64,000 bases of DNA from Neostapfia colusana (GCA_030760725.1 JASWHV010000018.1:24274273-24338272); one strand, 5' to 3'. Positions 33,465 to 44,005 are shown, counted from the stretch's first letter. The notes: a model not told the origin generated them from the letters alone. Numbers and translations: made by a program.

Positions 33465-33772
33465 TAGGCGTCGATAGCAGGGGTTCGCATTCTGCAACTC
33501 ATATGCTAGTCATACACTCTCAAGCTGTAACTCACCCCCAAGCTCAGGCCCCCGGCCCTGAGCAGCAAGCAATACAGCGAGCTCCATAGCTCGCCGTGGA
33601 CGTAGGGTTACGCTCCGGCGGCCTGAACCACGTAAAACTTCCCGTGTCAAGCTCTCACTAAATCGTCCATCCGCGCAAGCTCTCTGCTAGGAACTAGCCC
33701 CTCCGAAAAAAGAACCTCCGCGGGCTGCCCAGTGCAGGCCCGGGGGAAGTGTCGATCGCACACTTCGACATT

Positions 33773-33790
33773 TGGCGCGCCAGGTAGGGG
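33773..33790 (+). other. Element E primer-binding site
   Basis: TGGCGCGCCAGGTAGGGG, 2 nt after the 5' LTR. Confidence 0.82.
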
Positions 33791-33827
33791 GCTTTTCCCC
33801 TAGCGCGGCGAGTTTCCGCCGACGAAG

Positions 33828-34760
33828 ATGACCAAGCTTCCTTCAGCGGCAAACTCTCCCTCTCCGCGGTCACGGCGAACCGTGACCACAGGGGAGAGTA
33901 CATGATGACACACTCAGGACGGAGTGCGACAAGGCAAGCTGGGAGCCAGCAACCGGCTCTGGCAGCGCCGACCCCGGCAATGCAGGCTCCATCCAGCGTC
34001 AGGCCTTCAGTAGCGCCGGGCGTACCCGGTGGGGGTGCGCTAGCCTCAGCAAGGGCGCTACTGCACAATCCGCCTGCTGGGGACGCGCCTCAGGCGGTGA
34101 CCCAGCAGTGGATTCGCGAGGTAGACCATCTTGACGTCGGCCTCGACCCAGCCTGAAGGACAGATCTTCGCTACGCGGGCTCTGCCCCAGGCATACGTCG
34201 TGCAGTATATGCCACAACCATATGCCCTGCAAACGGCGTCCCCGGTCTATAGAGCGGCCTTGCCCATACCGGGGCATACTGTGCCAGTGGAGGACCAGGC
34301 GTTCGCGGCGCCGATACCTGCACTGGGAGCCAGCAACCGGCTCTGGCAGCACCGACCCCGGCAATGCCGGCTCCGACCAGCGTCAGGTTTTCAGTAGCGC
34401 TGGGTGTACCTAGTGAAGGTGCGCTAGCTGCAGCGAAGAGCGCTGCTACTCAATATGCCACAGTCGTATGTCCTGTGTATGGCCGCCGGAGCATGCGATG
34501 CTCAGCGCGAACCAAGCATTCGTGGCATCAGAACCTGCGGCGACAGAAGCGGGGTGTGCGGCCCTCGCGCCCCGCCTTCGCTTCACAAAATGGCCGCGCA
34601 AGTTCCGGTCACTCTCGCCTGAGAAGTACGACGGCAGCATCAACCCGGCGGAATTCCTCCAGAGGCCGGGAAATACAGAAGCTCGCGGGGCGCTTCCGGA
34701 AGGGGAAGCAGCCCCTAGCTGATGCCCCATCCTATAGTAAGGGAGGGCAACCAGAAGGTC
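33828..34760 (+). pseudogene. Element E gag remnant lacking the capsid core
   Basis: The family start is ATG 33828 (MTKLPSAANSP), followed by a frameshift before 33901. The N-terminal module is partly duplicated: GGGAGCCAGCAACCGG starts at 33941 and again at 34325. At about 34663 the frame jumps from NPAEFLQ straight to sequence matching REIQKL...RFRKGKQPL. About 0.7 kb that in D1 encodes the capsid core and zinc knuckle is therefore missing. No functional Gag can be made. Confidence 0.85.
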
Positions 34761-34770
34761 GAGGCCCGAG

Positions 34771-35457
34771 ATGGCGATGACCGCTAGGTGGATTTCCAGG
34801 AGCTCCGGCGTGCCGCAAAGGCAGCGCGCAATCATGGAAGCTCCATCTCCAGTGACGACGAGCACTGGAAGATGCCCTGTGACATCTTCGGCGGGTCTGC
34901 TGACCCCCCTGACTAGAAGCATGGCTAAGGCCTTGCGACGAGCGGTAGCGTCGGTGGCTCCCCTCCCAGGTGCAGTACCGCACCTGCGGTGGATAGGAAC
35001 CCCCATCAGCTCTGATGACACCGACTGCCCCAAGAACATGGCTGGCGCCGGCCAACTACCGCTCGTGGTGGCCCTTACCGTCACCAACGTGAAGATGTAC
35101 CACGTTTTGGCGGATGGTGGGGCTGGACTGAACCTCATCAGTCACGCAGCCTTCCAAAAGCTGCAGATCACGATGGCCAAGCTCGCCCCATCAAGCCCGT
35201 TCTCAGGGGTAGGGCCGGGACAGGTCGTTTCCTACGGCCGCATCAGCCTCCCGGTGACCTTTGGGGCACCGGACAGCTACCGGACGGAGTACATTCTGGT
35301 CGACATGGCCGAGACTGACCTCCCCTTCAATGCCACAATCGGTAGGCCAGCCCTGTACCGATTCATGGCAATAGCCCACTACGGCTACCTTGTCTTGAAG
35401 ATGCCTACACCAACAGGCGTCCCCAAGGTTGTGGAGACCGTGTTGCCGCAGTATTAG
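34771..35457 (+). pseudogene. Element E aspartic protease region
   Basis: The frame carries WIGTPISSDDTDCPKNMAGA, then the protease active-site region VLADGGAGLNLISHAAF and the flap-side SLPVTFGAPDSYRTEYI, ending VETVLPQY. It aligns with D1's protease over its length. DGGA in place of the common DSGA/DTGA is also seen in D1 and is probably family-specific. It is cut from Gag by stops and frameshifts upstream. Confidence 0.8.
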
Positions 35458-35867
35458 CCTTGGAAAGGCTTCGGGCGCTTACAGCAACTAGAGCGCCAGC
35501 CCTCGGCAGTACAGGACCAAACCAGCTCCACCCAAGTGCACGCCACCGTGCCTCTACCGCCGCACCCCACGTGCAACCCCTTTATGAGGACGACGTCCCC
35601 ACAAGGCTCATCCGAATCAGCGCCGATGCCACCCAGACCACCCGGGTAGCCGGGGGCCCGGGTAGCATATAGGAAGGCGCGCTCGTTGCCCCCCTCCGAC
35701 ATGAGGTCGATGTGCTGCATGACAGCCATCACCGAGGCCAGAGATCCCCAGGGAGGTGATGGAGCATTACTTAAAGGTCTTTCCCGACGTCCAGCCGTCC
35801 GACGAGACGGAGAGTCCGCCGCTCCCGGCGCTTGGCAAACCGTGTTATTATCCCGAGGGCCAGCGAG

Positions 35868-36020
35868 AAGCTCCGGAAGCGCATCCACTACACCAGTCTC
35901 AATAAGGCATGTCCTAAAGACCTATTTTCTCTTCGGCTGATAGAGCAAATAGTAGACTCGATACCAGGCTGTGATATGCTGCGCTTCCCAAATGCTTGCT
36001 AGGGCTCCCATCAGACCCCT
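35868..36020 (+). pseudogene. Element E reverse transcriptase, N-terminal remnant
   Basis: The translated stretch contains YTSLNKACPKDLFS and QIVDSIPGCDML, the Tat form of the RT fingers/palm entry (usually LNKACPKDPFPLPRID). It ends near the position of the SGYHQ motif with stops. The YxDD motif and the rest of RT are absent. What follows to 36500 is non-coding filler that D1 partly shares. Confidence 0.75.
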
Positions 36021-36054
36021 GTGTCTGAAGTAGTTGAAGGGCGCCCCCTACCTA

Positions 36055-36130
36055 CTAATCCCGGCGTAAGCCGACTCGGCATAGCTAGGGGTCCCGCGAA
36101 TTTCTGGTTTTCTCGCAATGGCTTTAACCC
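36055..36130. other. Segment inverted relative to element D1
   Basis: The stretch containing AGCCGACTCGGCATAGCTAG and GCGAATTTCTGGTTTTCTCG matches the reverse complement of 44319-44395 in D1, while both flanks are collinear with D1. It lies in the filler that replaces RT. Confidence 0.8.
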
Positions 36131-36504
36131 CATACCACAGTAACCTGTTCCGCTACCAAGAAGCAAGCACCAGAAGACCAGACCTCGGATCCCTGACACA
36201 ACCTCCCGGAGCCCCCAGGACGACAGCGGAGCTTCCCGTGAGGTCCAAAGCAGCCTGAGGACCCCCGAGTGTCGGGCACCCGGCGATCTCCCCAGGCTAA
36301 AAGCTATCCCTCACAGCTCCATGCGACGGGCAATACCGCCGAATGGGCGGCGGAGCTACTGAAGTTTGATCTAGGTTCCCTTTCCCGCCATACAGACATT
36401 AACCGAGCATTAGTTCACTTGTGGCTGAAGTAGACGCACGCTCAGAGGGCCATGAAGACGATGAAACAGGACCCTGAGCCCTGACCTTCATCAGGACTCA
36501 TCAA

Positions 36505-36753
36505 ATGATGTTCGCCCACGGCTCCCTGCGAAAGCAGGGGGCCGATGCTAGCGTACTGTTCCTCATGCCATCGGGGGAGCAGTCTGGGTATGTGGCGCGT
36601 CTCAATTCCAAGGCAGCCAACACCATAGCAGAGTATGGAGTGCTCATCCTTCTCGCTAGTCGTTGGCTCAGGGCAATCCCCAGTCTGGTTATAAACCAAG
36701 ACGGCGGAGACAAACCCCCTCGCCTTGGACCTGCACCACGTACCGCGCGCTAG
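36505..36753 (+). pseudogene. Element E second RNase H remnant
   Basis: It contains GSLRKQGADASVLFLMPSGEQ and NSKAANTIAEYGVL, matching the FDGSSRKQGAGAGVLL...NNLAEYEAL form preserved in F. This is the additional RNase H of Tat elements. The first Asp region and the motif Glu context are degraded. Confidence 0.7.
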
Positions 36754-36956
36754 CAAGGCCGCAGCTGACGACCTTTCAACGAGGGCTCCCACTGCCACCG
36801 GAGCCACTGTGCCTGAAGGGGGCCTCGAGAGGACGTTGCCGCGACCCACAGCCCGGCCCGCCGAGCCGGGCGAAGGGGGCTAGACCAGCACCTCGAAGCT
36901 GGCGGTCCCGGCGGCCATGAGCGCCGCCAAGGATCATAAGCGTCACTGGGGACTCC

Positions 36957-37475
36957 GTGCAACCCAGCGCTCAAGATCCATATGCTCAAGTCAGACCCGA
37001 TGCATGGATCACAGAGGTTCGGGACTACTTGAAAGACAATATCCTCCCTGATGAACGTGTATCCGCTGAACGGATTGCGCGTATGGCTAAGAGACACATG
37101 GCGGTAGAGGGGGATCTCTACCGACGTGGCGCCAACCACATCCTATTGCGGTGCATAACCCAGGGGGAAGGCTGCGACTTGTTCGCTGAGATCCATGGAG
37201 GCGAATGTGGGAGTCATTCTTCCTCATGCACGCTTGTCGGTAAAGCCTTTCGGCATGGCTTCTACTAGCCGGCAACACTCCAGGATGCCGTCGAGCTGGT
37301 CGAGAGCTGCTAGGCATGCCTGTTCCATGCCAAGCAGATCCATACACCGGCTTGGACGGAACGGATGATCCAGCCCGCATGGCCATTTGCCGTACTGGGG
37401 CTGGACATCCCGGGCCTGGGACCATTCCCCAGAACCGAGGACAGGGACCCGCTCCCGAACCTTCGGAACACGGAA
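36957..37475 (+). pseudogene. Element E integrase zinc-domain remnant
   Basis: An open frame of 103 codons (to 37268) includes YRRGANHILLRCIT and EIHGGECGSHSSS...LVGKAFRHGFY. It stops at a TAG where relatives have Trp. Degraded sequence after it still encodes the Cys pair region before KQIH. The catalytic core is missing. Confidence 0.78.
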
Positions 37476-38500
37476 CACCGCTGTAAGTTCTACCCCTAGA
37501 GCAACAATCAGGCAGGCCCTTCTTTTCATAGTAATTTCCATAAAAGTCCGTGAACCGGGCTTGGAGCAACTAAGCCTCAGGGGACGGTCCAGGACTACGT
37601 TCAGCTTCGCCTGGTTCCGACCCCAAGCGCGTAGAGTCTTGCTTCCCTTGAGGTGGGTCGTGGCCTACATATGCGGCCCTCCTTCCCCCGTATGGAAATT
37701 TATATGAAAAGAAGCCCACCCTACGTTGCTCTTCTTTGGTACTCATTTAATTTACTTATTAAATTTCTATGATTACCCTACTAACGCGTGCTCACTATGC
37801 GTTCAATTCCCTCTTCTCATTTTCATCTTTAGTCGGAATTTGCTGCAGATATGACTAAGGAATAGAGGGGGAGCCCCCAAGGAGAATTACTTTTTCCTTA
37901 TGTGCAGGATTTCTCAGCCTCAGCTCCCCGCAGGAGTATGGTAGGCGCATCCACCCAATAGAACGCACCTACCAGGGGGCCGCTACGGGATCGCGGTAGG
38001 CCAAAAACCCTAAGGTAAGATCAAAGGGCTAGCCCTCGCAGGGGTGGGGTCCGAAGGCCCCACGTGTCCGGCAGGGCCGGGCCTCCCACCTCTTCCAGGG
38101 GAGCTCCGGAATCGCCGCGTGGTCTGCAGGGAGAGGCCCGGGACCTCCACGTGCCCGGCGGGCCCGGACCTCCTCCTAGGCAGGAGCTCCGGGCCCGCCA
38201 CGTGACCAACAGGCTCGGACCCCGCTCCGATCTCGTGAGGCGGGTCCTGGAGACCTCCGGAACCCTTAGTATACAGTGGGGACCCGGACAAGGTGTCCAT
38301 GCAGAGCTTCGAGATTGGTCAAGGCCTCCGAGCCCTTGCGGAGCTAAGGGCTCGGTCGGGAAAGGCCAATAAGAAGACTAGGGCATGCAGACACAGAAAG
38401 AAACAGGAGTCTGTCCATACAAAGGCTCCACGAGCTGGGCTACAGACTCAAAAAAAATAAAAAAGGAAGTACAGGGCCTTGTAGACACGAGGGCGGGTGC
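37476..38500. other. Element E region between pol and antisense gene, with internal G-box repeats
   Basis: No gene is seen. An AT-rich patch (about 37700-37850) is followed at about 38040-38215 by GC-rich repeats containing CCACGTGTCC, CCACGTGCCC and GCCACGTGACC plus GAGCTCCGG words. These resemble the LTR U3 unit. The corresponding block in D1 is at about 46610-46830. Confidence 0.65.
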
Positions 38501-41223
38501 CTAGGGGTCCCTGGACTCCCGATGAAACCTAGAGGCCACGAGGGCAGCTAAGTCCTCGACTTCGGCCCTGGCAGCTTCCTCCTGGTCGGCGATGGGTCCT
38601 AAACAGACCGGCCCCAGGGAAAAGGAAGGGTCTCGGCTAACGAAGCACGACAGAACGTGCATCCCAACCTCCTTCGCAAGGCCCCGACCTTCCGCTTCCA
38701 GCTCGTCGGCGATCACTGATTCAAGCCGACCTAGCTCATCACCGAGAGACTCAAGGGCTGGGGCCGCTTCAGACACCGGCCGTGCTGGGGTCTCCACCTG
38801 CACAGGGCTAAAACCAAGAGGAGCCAAGGCGGATCCCGCCTTAGCAACGAAGTGCCAGACCGCCTGGGCCTCGGCAGTCCGCAGGGACTGGAGCCTCTCT
38901 ACCTCTTGGCGGGCCGCTAGCTCGCGATCCATCGCCGCCTGAAGCTCCTTGGAAGACTGCTCCTCCCTCGCGGTGACAGCTGACTCACGGAGCTCCAACT
39001 CCTCAGTCCGAGCCCTTAGCTCCTCCACCTTGTCCCTCAGCCGAGCGGTGGTCTTCTCCTCCTCGTCCGCAGCAGCGCGTTCCCGATCAGCGACGGCATG
39101 CTCCCGACGGGCTACCTGCAGCTGCAACTCCTCCGCGGCGGCGGAACACTCCTTGGCTTTGGCTTCAGCTTTGGCCAGAGCCTCGCGGTAGGTGGCACGA
39201 ACCCGCTGGGCCTCTAGCTCCAAGCGGCTAATGGCCTTCTTCTGGCCGCCAAGCAGAGCACTCATGGCCTCAAGCCTTGACTGCCTTGAGTCGAGGTCCG
39301 CCCGGGCCCGCTGCTGCCAGCTGAGAAGGCGGTCCTTCTCGCCGCCAATGCCTTCCGCTCCTGCTCAAAGGCAGATTGGAGCTGCCGGGAGCTGGTCTGG
39401 GCACGCTCCATGGCGTCCCACACGGGTACCGGAGCAGGGGGAGCAGGAGTCGCGCCGCTGGACCCCCCGGACGAGTCCAAGACCGGCGGGAGCGCCGGCG
39501 CCTCGGCAGCTACGGGGGGGCGCTGTCCTAAGCAGGCCAGGGGGCCAGCAGGCACACCTACAGCGGCCCTCCCGGTCTCAAGACCTGGCTTCTGGGCTGG
39601 TGAAGGAGGGCGGGTAGGAGCAGATGCGGCCACTGAGGCCACTGCCCCCGTCGATTTGGGAGCTATGGGGGCCGCCGCGGCCCCGAGGTGCCGAGGCGCG
39701 GAGCCCCCGCTGGTTGAAGGCGGCCAGATAAGAGGCCCGCCCCTGGCAGCCGGTCGGTCCCTGCAAAGAAGAAGAAGCCCTCAGAATAAGAGAAGAGGCA
39801 GGAGCTCTACTCCTATAAGTCAGAAAGAATAACACTTACTGAGCGGCATGAGCGCTCCAGCGAGCTTGCTGCACTGGCCTCTGGGCTGTAGCTGAACTAC
39901 CAGGACCAGTGGCTGGAACGGTCGCGGAATGGGACGCCTGGACCTCCTGCGCGCTCGCCGGCGTCGCCCCACCAACATCCGTCCTGGGAGCCCCGCCGCT
40001 CGAGGGAGGATGGCGAGATACTTGGGCTGATTCGGACGGCTGCTGTCTAGGGAGAGACCCGCCGGGGAGGGACACTCGGGACCTCTTCGGGTCGCCACCC
40101 GATGGACCAGCACCTCCGGGAGATGGAAGCAAGGTAGCTCCAGCACCCTGGATTGGCACAGGCGGCACCCTTGGAGGAGACCGAGCGCGTTTTTTCTCTA
40201 GATGCCCGGGGGCCGGCTCTTTTCCTTTCCCTTTATCGGCGGCTTGGGTTCCGTCGGCTCTGGGGGAAGGTTTGGCAGCAGTGGATGCCTCATGCCCTGA
40301 TTCGTGGTGCTCGGTTCCTGGAATGGTGATGCCCCGGAAGGCATCCCCGACCCGACGAACATCAATCCCGATATCATCAAGGTTCGGCATCTTCCGCAGG
40401 AGCTCTGACCTCCTCTGAGGCTCCACGAAGAGGGGAGTGGCAGAAGGCGGAAGGACGGGGACGCCGCTGGGAATATAGTCACCGCTCACCTTGCTCACCA
40501 TCTCCTCCAGCTCCTCGTCGGAAGGGACAGAGTCGGGGCCTCTCTCCAGCCTGGTACAGTCCTGCTCACGAGTGTAGTACCACGCTGGGCGGCTGCGTTG
40601 CTGCAAGGGAGCAATGCGGCGTGACACAAAGTCCATCAGAACCATTAGAGATGTCAGCCCCTCGTTGGCCAAGAACCGGATCCGCTCCAAGACCGGAGTG
40701 TACTCCTGCTCCAGCTCAGGGATCTCCTCCCAGAAACGGCGATCGGTGGTTGGGCTGGGGGTTGGGAGTTGTAGGCGATCGTGCTCATCGGTCTGCACTA
40801 CCACCCAGCTCTCCCTCCAGTTCTCCCACCTTGATGCGCTGAAGGGCAGGAGGTATCTGGAGACCTTGGGGTCTTTGCAGCGATGCTGGAAGTAATATGC
40901 CCCCATCTGAGTTTTTGAGCCGCGTCCGGTCGTACGCAGAAGTGGACAAAAACTGCCGCCATTGCGAGGGAGTTGGGGGAGAGATGGTGGAGTTGGAGAC
41001 CGTATGTCTCCAGCAGGGTGACGAAGAAGGAAGAAATCAGCGGAACGAACCCCGCCAGAGCATAAGCGGTAAAGAAGACCATCTCCCCCTTTCCCAGGAC
41101 CAGGGGGAGAGATCCTCGGCGGAGCCGATGCTTCTGCTCTTCCGAGCGCCAGCCCAGCAGCCTGCGCACTGGCCCGAGCTCGGAGGAGCGAACGAGGCGC
41201 GTCGGAAGCAACTTGGAAGCCAT
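38501..41223 (-). pseudogene. Element E antisense spliced gene (gypsy-type 'transposon protein')
   Basis: It lies opposite the element's sense strand, between pol and the 3' LTR, like the antisense ORF known in Grande/RIRE2-type elements (Pfam 'putative gypsy type transposon'). The start is MASKLLPTRLVRSSELGP at 41223. Exon 1 encodes the conserved helical part (SSFFVTLLETYGLQLHHLSP, YYFQHRCKDP, RWENWRESWVVV) and a Pro/Ser-rich basic tail. Exon 2 encodes a long coiled coil (SRLELEAQRVRATYREAL) and an acidic end. The intron is 39761-39839; splicing keeps the frame. A 58-bp deletion near 40932 and small indels near 39300-39340 break this copy. TTTTAAAAGG about 95 bp upstream of the start is a candidate TATA. 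Confidence 0.75.
39761..39839 (-). other. Intron of the antisense gene in element E
   Basis: The minus strand has donor GTAAGT and acceptor TTCTTCTTCTTTGCAG, 79 nt apart, a typical short plant intron with a pyrimidine tract. Splicing joins CA|G and continues the frame into exon 2. Unspliced, the frame stops at once (TAA at 39836-39838). Confidence 0.78.
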
Positions 41224-41696
41224 AGCGAAAGAAGGCGGAAGGGCAGGAGAGCCGGGGCGCAAGAGTTCAAGGGAAGTACGAGCGCAATGCGAAGGAAGCC
41301 GCGATGCGGGTGACATCACCTTTTAAAACTTTCCAGGGATGGTTCAAGGTAATTCGAAAAGCTCCGGAAACATCGCATCGGCGACCTCTCCGGCTCCGAG
41401 ACTGGGCGCCAATGAAAGCTGGGCCCAAGCCGCTTAACTAAAGTGGTGGGGTCAAGGAGTCAGTCTCCTGAGAAGATGAGCCGGCAAGGCCCTTCGGCGG
41501 TTCCCGAAGAAAGCGCCACAACGTGCAGAAGTGGCAGCCTTGGGAACCACCGCAGTAAAAGAAATCATCAAGTAGGCGCACGCTCTCACGACCCCGCGGC
41601 CGTTCGTGCTCCGGCAGCGGTCAAGTCGGGACTTAGAGAAAGTGCGCGGATCGGAAGAGACGGAGGTCCCACCTCGGGCTCGCTACCTCCCCCGAG

Positions 41697-41713
41697 ATGG
41701 GCCAGGGGGCCAC
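41697..41713 (+). other. Element E polypurine tract
   Basis: ATGGGCCAGGGGGCCAC directly precedes the 3' LTR. The same tract occurs at 55788-55804 and 57130-57146. Confidence 0.85.
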
Positions 41714-42812
41714 TGTCGGTACCTGAGATATGGGGTACCTCCGGGCACAGGGTAAAATGCCTAAGGTGCTCGCCCTTCTCCGCAGGGAGAGCTCCGAAGG
41801 CGCCACGCGTCTGGCGGGGCCGGACCTCCCTCTCCTCAGAGGAGAGCTCCGGGCCTGCCACGTGGCATACAGAAGCCGGACCTCCCCCTCCGTGGGAGAG
41901 AGGTCCGAAGACGCCACGCGTCCAGCGGGGCCGGACCTCCCTCTCCTCAGAGGTGAGCTCCGGGCCCGCCACGTGGCGTGCAGAAGCCGGACCTCCCCCT
42001 CCGCGGGAGAGAGGTCCGAAGGCGCCACGCGTCCAGCGGGGCCGGACCTCCCTCTCCTCAGAGAAGAGCTCCGGACCCGCCACGTGGCTAGAAGAACGGT
42101 GCTGCCTGCCCCCGAGCGGTAGGCAACGGGCGTAAAGGCGCCCCTCACCTTGCCCGTACAAGGTATTCAAGGCCCGCGTCTTCCCAAGACGCGGAAACGC
42201 GGAGCACGCGCCTGTCAGGTGCCGTTGCGCCCAGTCGCATCACAGACTGGCGCGCGGTGTCAGAACCTGCCAGGTAATAAACGCCGCGACAAGACATCCC
42301 ATGCCGCCTGCGCCGTCATCAACCACTATGACTAGTGCGCGGCATGGGCAGGGCGGCAAAATGAAGACTCAGAAGCCTTCGACCAGATGCAACCACCGGC
42401 GTAACTACAGATACGGTACATAATAGACAATCTTCCCGGGACCACCTGTCGGGTCCCGGCTTCCCTTGTAAGCCGCCCGAGCCTTGGACTATAAAAGGCT
42501 CGGGTAGGCGTCGATAGCAGGGGTTCGCATTCTGCAACTCATACGCTAGCCATACACTCTCAAGCTGTAACTCACCCCCAAGCTCAGGCCCCCGGCCCTG
42601 AGCAGCAAGCAATACAGCGAGCTCCATAGCTCGCCGTGGACGTAGGGTTTTACGCTCCGGCGGCCTGAACCACGTAAAACTTCCCGTGTCAAGCTCTCAC
42701 TAACTCGTCCATCCGCGCAAGCTCTCTGCTAGGAACTAGCCCCTCCGAAAAAAGAACCTCCGCGGGCTGCCCAGTGCAGGCCCGGGTGAAGTGTCGATCG
42801 CACACTTCGACA
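41714..42812 (+). repeat. Element E 3' LTR
   Basis: 1,099 bp, the near-identical partner of 32674-33770. Its U3 array has three CACGTG words (near 41858, 41970 and 42081). The TATA inverted repeat is at 42476-42504. Confidence 0.97.
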
Positions 42813-42817
42813 GCAAT
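42813..42817. repeat. Target-site duplication of element E, right copy
   Basis: GCAAT, identical to 32669-32673. Confidence 0.95.
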
Positions 42818-43657
42818 CATGGGAGCTTCAGCTCCAGTGATGACGAGCACCGGAAGATGCTCGATGTCATCTTCGGCGGGTCCGCTGACCCCCCATCCCG
42901 AAGCATGGCTAAGGCCTTGCGCCGAGCGGTAGTGTCGGTGGCTCCCCTCCCAGGTGCAGCACCGCACCTCAGGTGGATGGGAACCCCCATCAGCTTCGAT
43001 GACACCGACTGCCCCAGGAACATGGCTGGGGCCGGCCAACTGACGCTCATGGTGGCCCTCACCATTGCCAACGTGAAGATGTACCATGTTTTGGTGGACG
43101 GTGGGGCTGGACTGAACCTCATCAGTCATGCAGCCTTCCAGAAGCTGCAGATCCCGATGGCCAAGCTCGCCCCATCGAGCCCGTTCTCAGGGGTAGGGCC
43201 AGGACAGGTCGTTCCCTACGGCCACATCAGCCTCCCGGTGACCTTTGGGGCACCAGACAGCTATCGGACAGAGTACATTCTGTTCGACGTAGCCGAGATT
43301 GACCTCCCCTTCAACGCCATAATCGGCAGGCAAGCCCTGTACCGATTCATGGCAGTAGCCCACTATGGCTACCTTGTCTTGAAGATGCCTACACCAACAG
43401 GCGTCCTCAAGGTTTGTGGAGACCGTGCTGCCACAGTTTTAGCCTTGGAAAAGCTTCAGGCGCTTGCAGCAACTAGAGCGCCAACCCTCTGCAGTGCAGA
43501 ACCAAACCAGCTCCACCCAAGTGCACGCCACCGTGCCTCTACCACAGCACCCCGTGTGCAACCCCTCGATGAGGACGACGTCCCCACAAGGCTCGTCCGA
43601 ATCAGCGCCGATGCCACCCAGACCACCCGGGTAGCCGGGGGCCTGGATAGCAAATAG
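42818..43657 (+). CDS. Element D1 protease segment, continuation of gag
   Basis: It reads on from gag codon AAT 32671-32673 with no frame change. It contains MAGAGQLTLMVALTIANVKM, the active-site region VLVDGGAGLNLISHAAF and SLPVTFGAPDSYRTEYI, and ends at TAG 43657 after SADATQTTRVAGG. It would cleave the Gag-Pol precursor. DGGA replaces the usual DSGA/DTGA. E's insertion detached it from gag. Confidence 0.82.
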   Translation, partial: HGSFSSSDDEHRKMLDVIFGGSADPPSRSMAKALRRAVVSVAPLPGAAPHLRWMGTPISFDDTDCPRNMAGAGQLTLMVALTIANVKMYHVLVDGGAGLNLISHAAFQKLQIPMAKLAPSSPFSGVGPGQVVPYGHISLPVTFGAPDSYRTEYILFDVAEIDLPFNAIIGRQALYRFMAVAHYGYLVLKMPTPTGVLKVCGDRAATVLALEKLQALAATRAPTLCSAEPNQLHPSARHRASTTAPRVQPLDEDDVPTRLVRISADATQTTRVAGGLDSK

Positions 43658-43853
43658 GAAGGCGCGCTCGTTGCCCCCCTCCGGCACAATGTCGATGTGC
43701 TGCATGACAGCCATCGCGGAGGCCAGAGATCCCTAGGGAGGTGATTGAGCACTATTTAAAGGTCTTTCCCGACGTCCAGCCAGTCCGACAGGACGGAAAG
43801 TCCGCCACCCCCGGTGCTTGGCAAACCATGTTGTCGTCCCAACGGCCGGCGAG

Positions 43854-44005
43854 AAGCTCCGGAAGCGCATCAACTACACCAGCCTCAATAAGGCATGCCC
43901 TAAAGACCTATTTTCTCTCCCTATGATAGACCAAATAGTAGACTCGATGCCAGGCTGTGATATGCTGTGATTCCTAAATGCTTACTAGGGTTCCCACCAG
44001 ACCCC
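43854..44005 (+). pseudogene. Element D1 reverse transcriptase, N-terminal remnant
   Basis: It contains YTSLNKACPKDLFSLPMIDQ and VDSMPGCDML, the start of a Tat RT. Stops occur exactly where SFLDAYSGYHQ is expected (Ser codons replaced), after which homology to RT ends. E carries the same truncation, so it predates their split. Confidence 0.8.

Larger units (their letters stand above)
32674..33770 (+). repeat. Element E 5' LTR
   Basis: It runs from TGTCGGTACCTGAG to CACTTCGACA. It holds the U3 tandem array, the TATA box in an inverted repeat, and an R/U5 region shared by D1, F, G and H. The long ORFs on both strands of this LTR are by-products of the GC-rich repeats. Confidence 0.97.
32674..42812 (+). 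mobile_element. Element E: non-autonomous Tat-like element inserted in D1 gag
   Basis: 10,139 bp with paired LTRs (1,097 and 1,099 bp), primer site, polypurine tract and GCAAT duplications. It belongs to the same deletion-derivative family as its host D1, with the same RT and integrase truncations and the same antisense gene. Its Gag lacks the capsid core, so proteins for its movement must have come from another element. The two LTRs differ at only a few positions, so the insertion is recent. Confidence 0.97.

Noticed and set aside
38501..40906. Host gene captured by a retrotransposon
   Set aside because: Two copies in the same place in E and D1, and the protein matches the antisense ORF type known from Tat-like elements, so it belongs to the element.
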